Source: Rhodococcus qingshengii JCM 15477 (GTDB lineage Bacteria; Actinomycetota; Actinomycetes; Mycobacteriales; Mycobacteriaceae). From it: DNA of 64,000 nucleotides. The DNA is taken from positions 1,780,501-1,844,500 of the forward strand of contig NZ_CP096563.1 in assembly GCF_023221595.1 (NCBI RefSeq), in the 5' to 3' direction. Positions 42,760 to 51,958 of this stretch are shown here, piece by piece (the first letter of the stretch is position 1; each line of letters starts with the position of its first letter). The notes under the pieces were generated by a model, which saw only the letters and a list, made by a program, of their open reading frames with translations, was not told where the DNA came from and did no database searches. The translations under genes were made by a program, and so were the position numbers.

Positions 42760-43178
42760 AGGAATCGGGTGCGTGACGAACCCGATTTGGTTGTGCAGCG
42801 AGCAGTCAGGTAGTCTTCGAGGCGGAGTTCAGTGCTGGATATGAACTTCACCCCAAAATCATGTTCTACCCAAGACCGTTGGTGATTGCACTCAGTGATG
42901 GGTGTGGTTGAAAGTCCGGGAGTGCCCGGCGGCCCACGTAGGTGAACGAGGTAGGGGGATAGCTTGATGTAGTGGTTCTACAGTTTGCCTGGTTATGCAC
43001 TGCCTCGCTTTGCATCGTTACGCTGATTCGTAAGCCTCTTCTTCATGTTTCCTCTGTACGCCCCGTGCGCTTGCGCCGGGGCGTTTTGCATGTCGCGGAC
43101 TGTGTCTTCTCGGGTTCACCCCGATGAGGTGCAGCGGTTCCTGAGTGGGACAACGACTGTCACGAGAGGAGGCGAAGT
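42760..43178 (+). promoter_or_regulatory. Promoter and long leader of rplJ-rplL (L10-leader-like)
   Basis: A 419-bp gap without a gene. TTGGTT (42787-42792), an 18-bp spacer and TAGTCT (42811-42816) form a plausible promoter, which gives a leader of about 360 nt. It contains a GC hairpin CCGGG/CCCGG in GTCCGGGAGTGCCCGGCGG (about 42920-42935) and purine-rich stretches, then a terminator-like hairpin at 43058-43087. The shape fits a ribosomal L10(L12)4-binding autoregulatory leader, as known upstream of rplJ in many bacteria. The precise L10 motif was not verified. Confidence 0.6.
43058..43087 (+). terminator. Attenuator-like terminator in the rplJ leader
   Basis: ACGCCCCG (43058-43065) pairs with CGGGGCGT (43077-43084), extended inside by GCG/CGC around loop CTTG, and followed by a TTTT run. 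It lies 90 bp before rplJ inside the presumed leader, so it would stop transcription unless bypassed. Confidence 0.75.
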
Positions 43179-43763
43179 ATGGCAAAGCCTGAGAAGGTTT
43201 CCGCAGTTGCGGAAATCACCGAGCAGTTCAAGGGTTCGACCGCCGCTGTGGTCACGGAATACCGTGGCCTTTCGGTTGGCAACATCACGACACTGCGACG
43301 CGCTCTCGGAGAAGGTGCCACCTACTCCGTCGCCAAGAACACCCTGGTCAAGCGTGCCGCCGCAGAGGCTGGCATCGAGGGCCTTGATGACCTGTTCGTT
43401 GGTCCGACCGCCATTGCATTCATCAAGGGCGAACCGGTCGACGCTGCGAAGGCTCTGAAGAACTTCGCTAAGGACAACAAGGCGCTCATCATCAAGGGCG
43501 GCTACATGGACGGCGCTGCGCTGTCCGTGGAAGAGGTCAACAAGATCGCGGATCTCGAATCCCGCGAAATCCTGTTGGCAAAGCTTGCTGGCGCGATGAA
43601 GGGCAACTTGGCAAAGGCCGCAGGCCTGTTCAATGCTCCCGCTTCGCAGATGGCCCGTCTGGCCGCTGCCCTGCAGGAGAAGAAGGCTGCAGAAGGCGGA
43701 GCCGCAGAGGCCCCCGCAGAGGCTGCCACCGAGGCTCCGGCCGAGGCCGAAGCCGAAAGCTGA
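43179..43763 (+). CDS. rplJ: 50S ribosomal protein L10
   Basis: 194 residues, with the conserved N-terminal part [20 protein letters not shown] and [20 protein letters not shown], then the C-terminal helix that binds L7/L12 dimers and an Ala/Glu-rich tail of 25 residues. ATG 43179 follows AGAGGAGG. It probably regulates its own leader as an L10-L12 complex (family knowledge). Confidence 0.97.
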   Translation: MAKPEKVSAVAEITEQFKGSTAAVVTEYRGLSVGNITTLRRALGEGATYSVAKNTLVKRAAAEAGIEGLDDLFVGPTAIAFIKGEPVDAAKALKNFAKDNKALIIKGGYMDGAALSVEEVNKIADLESREILLAKLAGAMKGNLAKAAGLFNAPASQMARLAAALQEKKAAEGGAAEAPAEAATEAPAEAEAES

Positions 43764-43841
43764 TCCGCACCCGCGCATCACTGCTATAACCCCGCCCGGT
43801 CGCGGATCAGCGACATGGGACTTACAGGAAGGACCGCCACA

Positions 43842-44228
43842 ATGGCGAAGCTCAGCACCGAAGAGTTGTTGGACCAGTTCAAGGAGCTCACCCTTCTCGA
43901 GCTCTCGGAGTTCGTTAAGGCATTCGAGGAGACCTTCGAGGTCACCGCTGCTGCTCCCGTCGCCGTCGCCGCTGCAGGCGCACCGGCTGCCGGCGCAGAA
44001 GCTGCTGAAGAGCAGGACGAGTTCGACGTCGTCCTCGAGTCGGCTGGCGACAAGAAGATCCAGGTCATCAAGGTCGTCCGTGAGGTCGTTTCCGGCCTCG
44101 GCCTGAAGGAAGCCAAGGACCTCGTCGAGAGCGCTCCGAAGGCCATCCTCGAGAAGGTTGCCAAGGACGCCGCAGAGGCTGCCAAGGAAAAGCTCGAAGC
44201 TGCCGGCGCAAAGATCGTCATCAAGTAA
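43842..44228 (+). CDS. rplL: 50S ribosomal protein L7/L12
   Basis: 128 residues. N-terminal dimerisation helix [20 protein letters not shown], an Ala-rich hinge ([20 protein letters not shown]), and the factor-binding C-terminal domain with [23 protein letters not shown] 43842 follows AGGAAGGA. A strong terminator follows 36 bp after its stop. Confidence 0.97.
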   Translation: MAKLSTEELLDQFKELTLLELSEFVKAFEETFEVTAAAPVAVAAAGAPAAGAEAAEEQDEFDVVLESAGDKKIQVIKVVREVVSGLGLKEAKDLVESAPKAILEKVAKDAAEAAKEKLEAAGAKIVIK

Positions 44229-44263
44229 GACGGTTTTCCCGCTGCTCTTCGCGAGTAGTAACG

Positions 44264-44302
44264 AAGAGGGCCACTCCCCACGGGGAGTGGCCCTCTTTTT
44301 TT
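44264..44302 (+). terminator. Intrinsic terminator after rplL
   Basis: AAGAGGGCCACTCCCC (44264-44279) pairs perfectly with GGGGAGTGGCCCTCTT (44282-44297), and T residues continue to 44302. It isolates the ribosomal genes from the mce locus. Confidence 0.95.
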
Positions 44303-44487
44303 GAACTTTTTTCGCGGGTGATATGCCGGAATTCATGCAGGTGGGAGGGGTGTCCGAACTAGGCTGTGATCTGAATTATGCTTCTTCCCTACTCGTTAGT
44401 AGTATTCGCAGTCACGGGTACCACTCCCATGCGATAGAGTGACCCAACCCACACGGGTGCATGCATGCAACGGACGTCGCGGAGGTA

Positions 44488-45609
44488 ATGGTGGGAGTCG
44501 AGGTAGCGGTACAAGGACTGACAAAGTCTTTCGGGTCGCAGAGGATTTGGCAGGACGTGTCGTTGACACTTCCCGCGGGTGAGGTCAGCGCACTGCTCGG
44601 GCCTTCGGGTACCGGTAAGTCGGTGTTCCTGAAGTCCCTGATCGGACTGCTCCGCCCTGAACAAGGCTCCATCGTCATCGACGGCACGGACATCCTGCAG
44701 TGCTCCTCCAAGGAGCTCTACGAGATCCGCAAGCTGTTCGGCGTTCTCTTCCAGGACGGCGCACTGTTCGGCTCGATGAACTTGTACGACAACATCGCCT
44801 TCCCGCTTCGTGAGCACACCAAGAAGTCGGAATCCGATATCCGCAAGATCGTGATGGAGAAGTTGGACCTCACGGGTCTGGTCGGCGCCGAGGACAAGCT
44901 TCCCGGTGAGATCTCCGGCGGTATGCGCAAGCGTGCCGGTCTGGCGCGTGCACTCGTTCTCGATCCCGAGATCATCCTCGTCGACGAGCCGGACTCCGGT
45001 CTGGACCCGGTGCGTACGACGTACATCAGCCAGACCCTGATCGACATCAACGCGCAGTCCGACGCGACGATTCTGATCGTCTCGCACAACATCAACCTCG
45101 CGCGCACGGTGCCGGACAACATCGGCATGCTCTTCCGTCGCCAGTTGGTGATGTTCGGTCCTCGGGAGGTTCTGCTCACGTCGGACGAACCCGTCGTCAA
45201 GCAGTTCCTCAACGGAACGATGATCGGTCCGATCGGTATGTCGGAGGAAAAGGACGAGGCTCAGATGGCGCACGAGCAGGCGCTCGTCGACGCCGGTCAC
45301 CACGCCGGTGGTGTCGACGACGTCGAGGGCATCGTGCCGCAGATGAAGGCCACCCCCGGAAACCCGGAGCGTCAGGCTGTTCGTCGTCGCCAGGAGCGCG
45401 TCCGTCAGATCATGCACACCCTCCCAGCTAACGCACAGGCGGCGATTCAGGACAGCCTCGACGAGGTTGACGGAACTGGGCAGTACGATCCCCAGTACGC
45501 CGAAGCGAGCGGCTATCAGGGGGAGTGGAACGACAACTCGCAAGACACGCAGGTCATTCCTGCATACGAGGGCGATCCCTACGGAAACACGACACACGGG
45601 CAAGGGTAG
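44488..45609 (+). CDS. mceG: Mce system ATPase MceG (Mkl)
   Basis: 373 residues. Nucleotide-binding subunit that energises Mce lipid importers. Walker A GPSGTGKSVFLKSL, Q-loop LFGVLFQDGALFGSMNLYDN in parts, signature ISGGMRKRAGLARALVLDPE, Walker B IILVDEPDSGLDP, and the MceG-specific C-terminal extension (EEKDEAQMAHEQALVDAGHH region). GGAGG lies just before both ATG 44488 and GTG 44491; either may be used, and ATG 44461 is less likely. Ten bases separate it from the first permease. In M. tuberculosis mkl is not next to any mce operon. Confidence 0.94.
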   Translation: MVGVEVAVQGLTKSFGSQRIWQDVSLTLPAGEVSALLGPSGTGKSVFLKSLIGLLRPEQGSIVIDGTDILQCSSKELYEIRKLFGVLFQDGALFGSMNLYDNIAFPLREHTKKSESDIRKIVMEKLDLTGLVGAEDKLPGEISGGMRKRAGLARALVLDPEIILVDEPDSGLDPVRTTYISQTLIDINAQSDATILIVSHNINLARTVPDNIGMLFRRQLVMFGPREVLLTSDEPVVKQFLNGTMIGPIGMSEEKDEAQMAHEQALVDAGHHAGGVDDVEGIVPQMKATPGNPERQAVRRRQERVRQIMHTLPANAQAAIQDSLDEVDGTGQYDPQYAEASGYQGEWNDNSQDTQVIPAYEGDPYGNTTHGQG

Positions 45610-45618
45610 GCATATCGG

Positions 45619-46413
45619 ATGGGGGTTACCCGCAACTCGGTTCTGAGTCCGGTCAACGGAGCATTAACTCAGGCCGGAAACATCGTCGAACTGTTTGTCG
45701 ACGTCGTCAGGAATACGTTCCGGCGTCCATTTCAGTTCCGTGAGTTCATCGAGCAGGCCTGGTTCATCGCCAGCGTGACAATTTTGCCGACGGCATTGGT
45801 AGCCATCCCTTTCGGCGCCGTCGTCTCACTGCAGACCGGTTCGCTGATCAAGCAGTTGGGTGCAGAATCGTTCACCGGCGCTGCCAGCGTTCTGGCGGTG
45901 ATCCAGCAGGGTAGCCCCCTGGTGACAGCGTTGCTGGTCGCCGGTGCGGCCGGATCGGCCGTGACGGCCGATCTCGGTTCTCGAACCATTCGTGAAGAGA
46001 TCGACGCGATGGAAGTCCTCGGAATCAATCCGATTCAGCGCCTGGTGGTTCCGCGTGTACTCGCGATGGTGCTGATCGCTGTTCTGCTCAACGGACTGGT
46101 GTCCGTCGTCGGTATCGCGGGTGGTTACTTCTTCAACGTGATCCTGCAGGGCGGTAACCCCGGTGCCTACATCTCGTCGTTCTCAGCTTTTGCGCAGCTA
46201 CCGGACATTTGGAGCGGTGAGATCAAAGCCGCGGTGTTCGGTGTCATCGCCGGTGTGATCTCCGCGTACAAGGGACTCCACCCATCCGGTGGCCCGAAGG
46301 GCGTCGGTGAGGCGGTGAACCAGGCCGTCGTCATAACGTTCCTGCTGTTGTTCTTCGCCAATCTGATTCTGACGATGGTGTACCTCCAGATCGTGCCGGC
46401 GAAGGGATCTTGA
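45619..46413 (+). CDS. Mce permease YrbE-A (MlaE family)
   Basis: 264 residues. MlaE/YrbE permease with five to six transmembrane helices. The typical MlaE core is RPFQFREFIEQAWFIASVTI and TADLGSRTIREEIDAMEVLG, the latter being the coupling helix that contacts the ATPase. C-terminal GLHPSGGPKGVGEAVNQAVV is the conserved YrbE loop. First permease half of the heterodimer with the next gene. Confidence 0.94.
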   Translation: MGVTRNSVLSPVNGALTQAGNIVELFVDVVRNTFRRPFQFREFIEQAWFIASVTILPTALVAIPFGAVVSLQTGSLIKQLGAESFTGAASVLAVIQQGSPLVTALLVAGAAGSAVTADLGSRTIREEIDAMEVLGINPIQRLVVPRVLAMVLIAVLLNGLVSVVGIAGGYFFNVILQGGNPGAYISSFSAFAQLPDIWSGEIKAAVFGVIAGVISAYKGLHPSGGPKGVGEAVNQAVVITFLLLFFANLILTMVYLQIVPAKGS

Positions 46414-46418
46414 CCTAA

Positions 46419-47279
46419 ATGACCATCGCACGAGGCCGCGGCGATCAGTTCCTGCTGAAGAGCCGCAAAATTGCCAGAATTCCAGTGAACGCGTTGGACC
46501 GCGCGGGCGAGCAGATGTCGTTCTACGCGCGCGCCATCGCATGGACCCCGCGCACCCTGCATCGGTACCGGAAGGAGACGCTTCGACTACTCGCCGAAGT
46601 GACCTTCGGTAGCGGTGCGCTCGCAGTCATCGGCGGAACGATCGGTGTCATCGCGATGATGTCGGGATTCACCGGTGTCGTCGTCGGTCTGCAGGGCTTC
46701 GCCGCTCTGGAGCAGTTGGGTAGCTCGGTCCTGACCGGCTTCCTGTCCGCATACGTCAACACCCGTGAGATCGCTCCGATCGTTGCGGCTCTTGCGCTCT
46801 CGGCGACGGTGGGTTGTGGTTTCACCGCTCAACTCGGTGCCATGCGAATCTCCGAAGAGATCGACGCACTGGAGGTCATGGCAGTTCCATCAGTGCCGTT
46901 CCTGGTCACGACCCGCATGATCGCCGGCTTCGTCGCCGTCATCCCGCTGTACATCGTGGGTCTGCTTGCGGCGTACCTCGCGTCGCGAGTGATCAGTACC
47001 GTGTTCAACGGGCAGTCGACGGGCTCGTACGACCACTACTTCAATCTGTTCCTGCCACCGCAGGACGTGCTGTATTCGTTTGCGAAAGTCCTGGTCTTCG
47101 CCTTCGTGCTGATTCTGATCCACTGCTACTACGGGTTCCATGCCTCGGGTGGTCCCGCAGGCGTCGGCGTGGCCGTCGGCCGCGCTGTTCGCGCCGCAAT
47201 CGTCACGATCGCCGTTCTCGACTTCTTCCTCAGCCTCGCAATCTGGGGCACCACGACGACAGTGAGGGTGGCCGGATGA
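46419..47279 (+). CDS. Mce permease YrbE-B (MlaE family)
   Basis: 286 residues. Same family as the preceding permease but with a longer N-terminus. Coupling-helix motif LGAMRISEEIDALEVMAVPS near 140-160, and the conserved late loop HCYYGFHASGGPAGVGVAVG. GAAGGGAT precedes ATG 46419. Its stop overlaps the start of mceA (ATGA). Confidence 0.94.
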   Translation: MTIARGRGDQFLLKSRKIARIPVNALDRAGEQMSFYARAIAWTPRTLHRYRKETLRLLAEVTFGSGALAVIGGTIGVIAMMSGFTGVVVGLQGFAALEQLGSSVLTGFLSAYVNTREIAPIVAALALSATVGCGFTAQLGAMRISEEIDALEVMAVPSVPFLVTTRMIAGFVAVIPLYIVGLLAAYLASRVISTVFNGQSTGSYDHYFNLFLPPQDVLYSFAKVLVFAFVLILIHCYYGFHASGGPAGVGVAVGRAVRAAIVTIAVLDFFLSLAIWGTTTTVRVAG

Positions 47280-48637
47280 TCGAGGCTCCGTCAGTCCTGC
47301 GCCGCCGTGTGCTCGGACTCGTGTTCTTCGTGGTGTTGGCATTGTTCCTGGCCTTCACCATCGGAACCTTCAACAAGACGTTCAAGGACGTCGTGAAGAT
47401 CGACCTCGTGACCGACACAGTCGGAAATGCGTTGCCACCCAACGCGGACGTCAAGGTCCGTGGGCTGCTGGTCGGCGAGGTGCGATCCGCGTCGACGAAA
47501 GACGGCCAGGTCACCTCGGTCCTCGCGATCGAGCCGGACAAGGCTGATCTGATTCCGTCCAACGTCACGGCGCGTCTGCTCCCGAAGACGCTTTTCGGTG
47601 AGCGCTACGTCTCCCTGATCATTCCGGAGGGAACCACCGCGACCCCGATTTCCGCGGGAACGGTGATCCACCAGGACAAGAGCGGCAATGCTGTCGAGGT
47701 CGGCGACGTTCTGGACGGACTGCTCCCACTTCTGCAGGCGATTCCGCCGCAGGATCTGGCGAACACGCTCGGTTCTCTCGCGCAGGGTCTGACGGGACGC
47801 GGCGCCGAGCTCGGTCTGACGGTCGATCGTCTCGAGGAGATCTTCCGCGGCGTCAATACCGAACTGCCCGCGGTGCAAGAGGATCTGCGCAAGTTCGCGG
47901 ACTTCTCCCAGACGTACTCGGACGCTGCGCCCGATCTGATCAATGCTCTCGACAATCTGCGGACCACGGGTAACACGGTGGTGCAGAAGCAGGACCAGTT
48001 GCGGACACTGCTGGCGTCGCTCACCGTGACATCGTCGGACACCGCAGCCTTCCTCGAAGCGAACTCGTCCTCGATCATCACGCTCGCTGCGGATTCGAAG
48101 GAAGCTCTCCAGCTTCTGGCCCAGTACTCTCCGACCTTCGGGTGCACGTTCAAGGGCTTCTCGGACACCGCTCCGGAAGCTGCCAAGATCCTGTCCACCG
48201 ACGCGCCCAATCCTGGTGTGCGTGCGAGTATTCAGATCGTGAACCCCAAGGGTCGCTACCTGCCCAACCAGGACGAGCCACGGCTCGTCGACAACCGCGG
48301 CCCGGTTTGCTACGACAACGTCACCGAGCCCGGTCGTCCGTTCCCGCAGTACCCCGGCGGTTCGTACGGTGACGGTTCCTACCAGGTTCCTTCCCGCAAT
48401 CCAGGTCCCGCCACCATGGAATTCCTGCCTGCACCTGAGGGCTCCGGACCTCAGTTGTTCTCGACCAACAACAGCGGTCCGGCTCAGCAGGCCGGCTACG
48501 CGGGCTCGAAACTCGAAGAGGATACGTTGAAGGTGATCTACGGACAGGCCAACGGTGTTGCGCCGGACGATGTTCCGGCGTGGACCACGATGGTCAGCGC
48601 TCCGGCATTCGCAGGTGCGGAGGTGAGCGTCCAATGA
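47276..48637 (+). CDS. Mce family protein MceA
   Basis: 453 residues. An N-terminal signal anchor (LGLVFFVVLALFLAFTIGTF) is followed by the MCE/MlaD beta domain (residues about 40-120; ADVKVRGLLVGEVRSASTKD and LLPKTLFGERYVSLIIPEG). Then comes a helical needle region rich in Leu/Asp/Asn (to about 290) and a Pro/Gly-rich tail. MceA-F form a hexameric lipid tunnel across the periplasm. ATG 47276 overlaps the YrbE-B stop; the long upstream frame is spurious. Confidence 0.92.
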   Translation: MIEAPSVLRRRVLGLVFFVVLALFLAFTIGTFNKTFKDVVKIDLVTDTVGNALPPNADVKVRGLLVGEVRSASTKDGQVTSVLAIEPDKADLIPSNVTARLLPKTLFGERYVSLIIPEGTTATPISAGTVIHQDKSGNAVEVGDVLDGLLPLLQAIPPQDLANTLGSLAQGLTGRGAELGLTVDRLEEIFRGVNTELPAVQEDLRKFADFSQTYSDAAPDLINALDNLRTTGNTVVQKQDQLRTLLASLTVTSSDTAAFLEANSSSIITLAADSKEALQLLAQYSPTFGCTFKGFSDTAPEAAKILSTDAPNPGVRASIQIVNPKGRYLPNQDEPRLVDNRGPVCYDNVTEPGRPFPQYPGGSYGDGSYQVPSRNPGPATMEFLPAPEGSGPQLFSTNNSGPAQQAGYAGSKLEEDTLKVIYGQANGVAPDDVPAWTTMVSAPAFAGAEVSVQ

Positions 48638-49713
48638 GAGGACTCGCAGCTCCGCTGACAAAGCTCATCATCTTCGTTGTGGTGACGGTCCTGGCGACAG
48701 GACTGCTGGCAGCCAGTATCGCCAATCTCGGCGGCGGTGGCGGCACCAAGTTCAACGCCGTCTTCTCCGACGTCACTTCGTTGAACGAGGGCGACGAGGT
48801 TCGCATTGCCGGTGTTCGTGTCGGCCAGGTCGAGAAGATTGCCATCGTCAACGACAACCAGGCCGAGGTCCAGTTCTCGGTATCCGACCGTGATTGGTTG
48901 CCGGCCAGTTCCATCGCCACCATCCGGTTCCGCAACCTGGTGGGGCAGCGGTACATCTCGCTCTCGCAGGGTGAAGGCAGCCAAGGCAAGAAGATCACCG
49001 GCGGCGATACCCTGCCGCTGTCTCAGACGCGCCCGGCAGTCAACCTCACGACACTCTTCAACGGCTTCAAGCCGCTGTTCACCACCCTGAGCGCGGACGA
49101 CGTCAACAAGCTGTCGTACCAGATCATCCAGGTCTTCCAAGGCGAATCGGGCACCATCAGTGAGCTCGTGCGCAACACCGCGAGCCTGACCAACACCGTC
49201 GCGGACAAGGACGCGGTCATCGGCGCGGTGATCAAGAACCTCAACGACGTTCTCGACACCGTCAACGCGAACGACAAGAACCTCGATTCACTGATCGTCA
49301 ACACCCAGCAACTCGTCACCGGGTTGGCCAACGAGCGTGGGGTGGTCGGTTCGGCCGTCACCTCACTCGCCGGCCTGACCGACGCGACGGCAGACCTGCT
49401 CGAGCCGACGCGGCCGTCGATTCAGGGCTCGATCACGGCACTCAACACGCTGGCGACCACACTCAATCGTCGGAGTGACGACGTCAACGCGGTGCTCGAG
49501 ACCTTGCCGGTCAAGCTCGAGAAGCTCGCACGCGTAGCGAGCTACGGTTCCTGGTTCCAGTTCTATCTGTGCGGAATCGACATCGTTGCCGGTCCGGGAC
49601 AGTCTGCCTCGCTGAATCTGCCCACCGGCCTGCCGACGGTCAATCAGCCGATTTACACCAACGCGGCCACGCGATGCACTCAAGACGGTATGAGGGAGTT
49701 GCAAGGTCGATGA
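48634..49713 (+). CDS. Mce family protein MceB
   Basis: 359 residues. N-terminal anchor (APLTKLIIFVVVTVLATGLL), MCE domain with NEGDEVRIAGVRVGQVEKIA and RFRNLVGQRYISLSQGEG, then a helical domain and a C-terminal region containing the MceB-type CGIDIVAGPGQ and a second cysteine (ATRCTQDGMR). Start overlaps MceA stop by ATGA. Confidence 0.92.
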   Translation: MRGLAAPLTKLIIFVVVTVLATGLLAASIANLGGGGGTKFNAVFSDVTSLNEGDEVRIAGVRVGQVEKIAIVNDNQAEVQFSVSDRDWLPASSIATIRFRNLVGQRYISLSQGEGSQGKKITGGDTLPLSQTRPAVNLTTLFNGFKPLFTTLSADDVNKLSYQIIQVFQGESGTISELVRNTASLTNTVADKDAVIGAVIKNLNDVLDTVNANDKNLDSLIVNTQQLVTGLANERGVVGSAVTSLAGLTDATADLLEPTRPSIQGSITALNTLATTLNRRSDDVNAVLETLPVKLEKLARVASYGSWFQFYLCGIDIVAGPGQSASLNLPTGLPTVNQPIYTNAATRCTQDGMRELQGR

Positions 49714-50705
49714 GTAAACGTCGCAGTCCGGCAATGGCCGGAGCCATCGGTATCTTCGTGGTGCTGCTGGCCACTTTGTCCGCGTTCTTCCTCGATTCGC
49801 TTCCGTTCGTGGGAGCAGGCTCGTCCTACTCCGCCGAATTCTCCGAAGCCGCGGGTCTCAAGCCTGGTAACGAGGTTCGTATCGCCGGCGTGAAGGTCGG
49901 CAAGGTCACTTCCGTCGATCTCGACGGTGACCGTGTTCTCGTCGACTTCAAGGTCAGTGACGCGTGGGTGGGAGATCAAACCTCTGCGTCCATTCAGATC
50001 AAGACCATTCTGGGACAGAAGTACCTCGCCCTAGATCCGCGCGGAACCGACAACCTCGATCCCAAGGATCGGATTCCGCTCGAGCGCACCACCTCTCCGT
50101 ACGACGTCGTTCAGGCCTTCTCGGCCGCGGCGGACACCGTCGGCGACATCGACACCGACCAGTTGGCGAAGAGCATGGAGACGTTGTCCCAGGCATTCTC
50201 CGAGACACCTGGCGATGTCCGCGCTTCGCTCGACGGCGTCAGTCGGCTGTCGCAGACGATCGCGAGCCGCGATCAGGACTTGCAGAAGCTCTTCGCCGCC
50301 ACCGGGAAGACGTCGCAGATTCTTGCTGACCGCAACAAGGAATTCACCCAGCTGATCCGTGACGGCGGACTTTTGGTGCAGGAACTCAACAATCGCCAGC
50401 AAGCGATTTCGCAGCTGCTCACCGGAACTCAGCGCGTCTCTCAGCAGCTCACCGGTCTCGTTCGTGACAACGAGGCGGCAATCGGGCCGGCGCTGACGCA
50501 GCTCAACGGCGTCATCGACATCTTGAAGGCCAACAACGAGAACTTGGACAAGGCACTGAAGCTCTACGAACCCTTCATTCGCTTGTACGCCAACGTGGTC
50601 GGCAACGGCCGTTGGTTCGACCAGGTCGTCGTGAACCTCCTTCCGCCGGGTCTGCCGGACATTCCGGGCTACCGTGACCCCGTTCGTACGTTGGGAGGCA
50701 ACTGA
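49710..50705 (+). CDS. Mce family protein MceC
   Basis: 331 residues. Anchor at about 8-27 (AGAIGIFVVLLATLSAFFLD), MCE domain with KPGNEVRIAGVKVGKVTSVD and IKTILGQKYLALDPRG, then a long helical region with repeated Gln/Leu heptads. Lacks the long Pro-rich tail seen in some MceC proteins. ATGA overlap with MceB and TGATG with MceD. Confidence 0.92.
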   Translation: MSKRRSPAMAGAIGIFVVLLATLSAFFLDSLPFVGAGSSYSAEFSEAAGLKPGNEVRIAGVKVGKVTSVDLDGDRVLVDFKVSDAWVGDQTSASIQIKTILGQKYLALDPRGTDNLDPKDRIPLERTTSPYDVVQAFSAAADTVGDIDTDQLAKSMETLSQAFSETPGDVRASLDGVSRLSQTIASRDQDLQKLFAATGKTSQILADRNKEFTQLIRDGGLLVQELNNRQQAISQLLTGTQRVSQQLTGLVRDNEAAIGPALTQLNGVIDILKANNENLDKALKLYEPFIRLYANVVGNGRWFDQVVVNLLPPGLPDIPGYRDPVRTLGGN

Positions 50706-51958
50706 TGGCTGATACTGCCGAAGCCGGAAGCGGCTCCAAGAAGCGCTCGGTCGCGATCATCGCCGCTGTTCTGATCGGGTTACTCGTAATCGGTGGCGCG
50801 CTGTGGTGGGTGTTCACTCGCGCCGGTACCACCAAGATCACCGCCTACTTCGACAAGTCGGTGGGTATCTACGACGGCTCCGACGTTCGTGTTCTCGGTG
50901 TCAAGGTCGGCACCGTCGAATCCGTCGAACCCCAGGGAGATCAGGTCAAGGTCGAGCTGCGTGTCGATCGTGGGATCGACATTCCCGCGGGTGCCAGTGC
51001 CGCTCAGATCACGCCGTCGGTGGTTGCCGACCGCTACATCCAGCTGACACCGGTCTTCACCGGCGGCGACAAGATGGCCAGCGGTGCAGTCATTCCGATC
51101 GAGAAGACGGCGACGCCCGTCGAGGTCGACCAGTTGTACTCCAGCATCGACGAACTCGCGTCGGCTCTCGGTCCTGAAGGTGCCAACAAGAACGGAGCAC
51201 TGTCCGATTTCGTCGAGACAGGTGCGGCCAACCTCGAGGGCAACGGTGAAGCGTTGGGAGACAGCATCACCAACCTCTCGGATGCCGCACGGACGCTCAA
51301 CGATTCGCGTGACAACATCTCGCTCACCATCAAGAACCTGGATACTTTTGTGGGCGCTCTCGCGGCCAACGATCAGCAGGTGCGCCAGTTCAACACGCAG
51401 TTGTCGGACCTGACCGGATTCCTGGCAGGTGAGCGCGACGATCTCGGTGCCGCTCTGAACCAGCTCTCGATTGCGCTCGGCGACGTCGCGAAGTTCGTGG
51501 CCGACAACCGCGATCAACTGGTCCAGACAACCGAAGGTCTCGTCGAACCGACACAGACATTGGCGAACAACAAGGAAGCACTGGCCAACACGCTCACCAT
51601 GCTTCCGCTGGCGATCTCCAACTTGGTCAACTCGTACGACGCCGAATCAGGTGTGCTGGCTTCACGTCTGGCGTTCCCTGATCTTCAGAACCCGGCCGGC
51701 GTGCTCTGCAAGTTGATGGACCTCGGCAAGCTGTTGCCCGGTGATCCGCGGTTCGAGGCATTGGGAAGGCAGATGCAACCGGCTATCGACCAGTGCGCAA
51801 ACGTCGCTGCGATGACCGACGCAGCCAATCAGGCTGCAGGCCTGAACCTTCCCTTCGGCATCCTTGCCGGTTCCGAACGACAGATGCAGGTAGTTCCGGG
51901 CACTGTGCCCGGCGTCGTGTCACCGCGACTGACCAGTGGAAACGGGGAGGGCGAGTGA
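50705..51958 (+). CDS. Mce family protein MceD
   Basis: 417 residues. Anchor SVAIIAAVLIGLLVIGGALW near 18-38, MCE domain with YDGSDVRVLGVKVGTVESVE and PSVVADRYIQLTPVFTGGD, long helical domain, then a tail with conserved CKLMDLGKLLPGDPRF and QCANVAAM cysteines. Overlaps MceC by one base. Confidence 0.92.
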   Translation: MADTAEAGSGSKKRSVAIIAAVLIGLLVIGGALWWVFTRAGTTKITAYFDKSVGIYDGSDVRVLGVKVGTVESVEPQGDQVKVELRVDRGIDIPAGASAAQITPSVVADRYIQLTPVFTGGDKMASGAVIPIEKTATPVEVDQLYSSIDELASALGPEGANKNGALSDFVETGAANLEGNGEALGDSITNLSDAARTLNDSRDNISLTIKNLDTFVGALAANDQQVRQFNTQLSDLTGFLAGERDDLGAALNQLSIALGDVAKFVADNRDQLVQTTEGLVEPTQTLANNKEALANTLTMLPLAISNLVNSYDAESGVLASRLAFPDLQNPAGVLCKLMDLGKLLPGDPRFEALGRQMQPAIDQCANVAAMTDAANQAAGLNLPFGILAGSERQMQVVPGTVPGVVSPRLTSGNGEGE

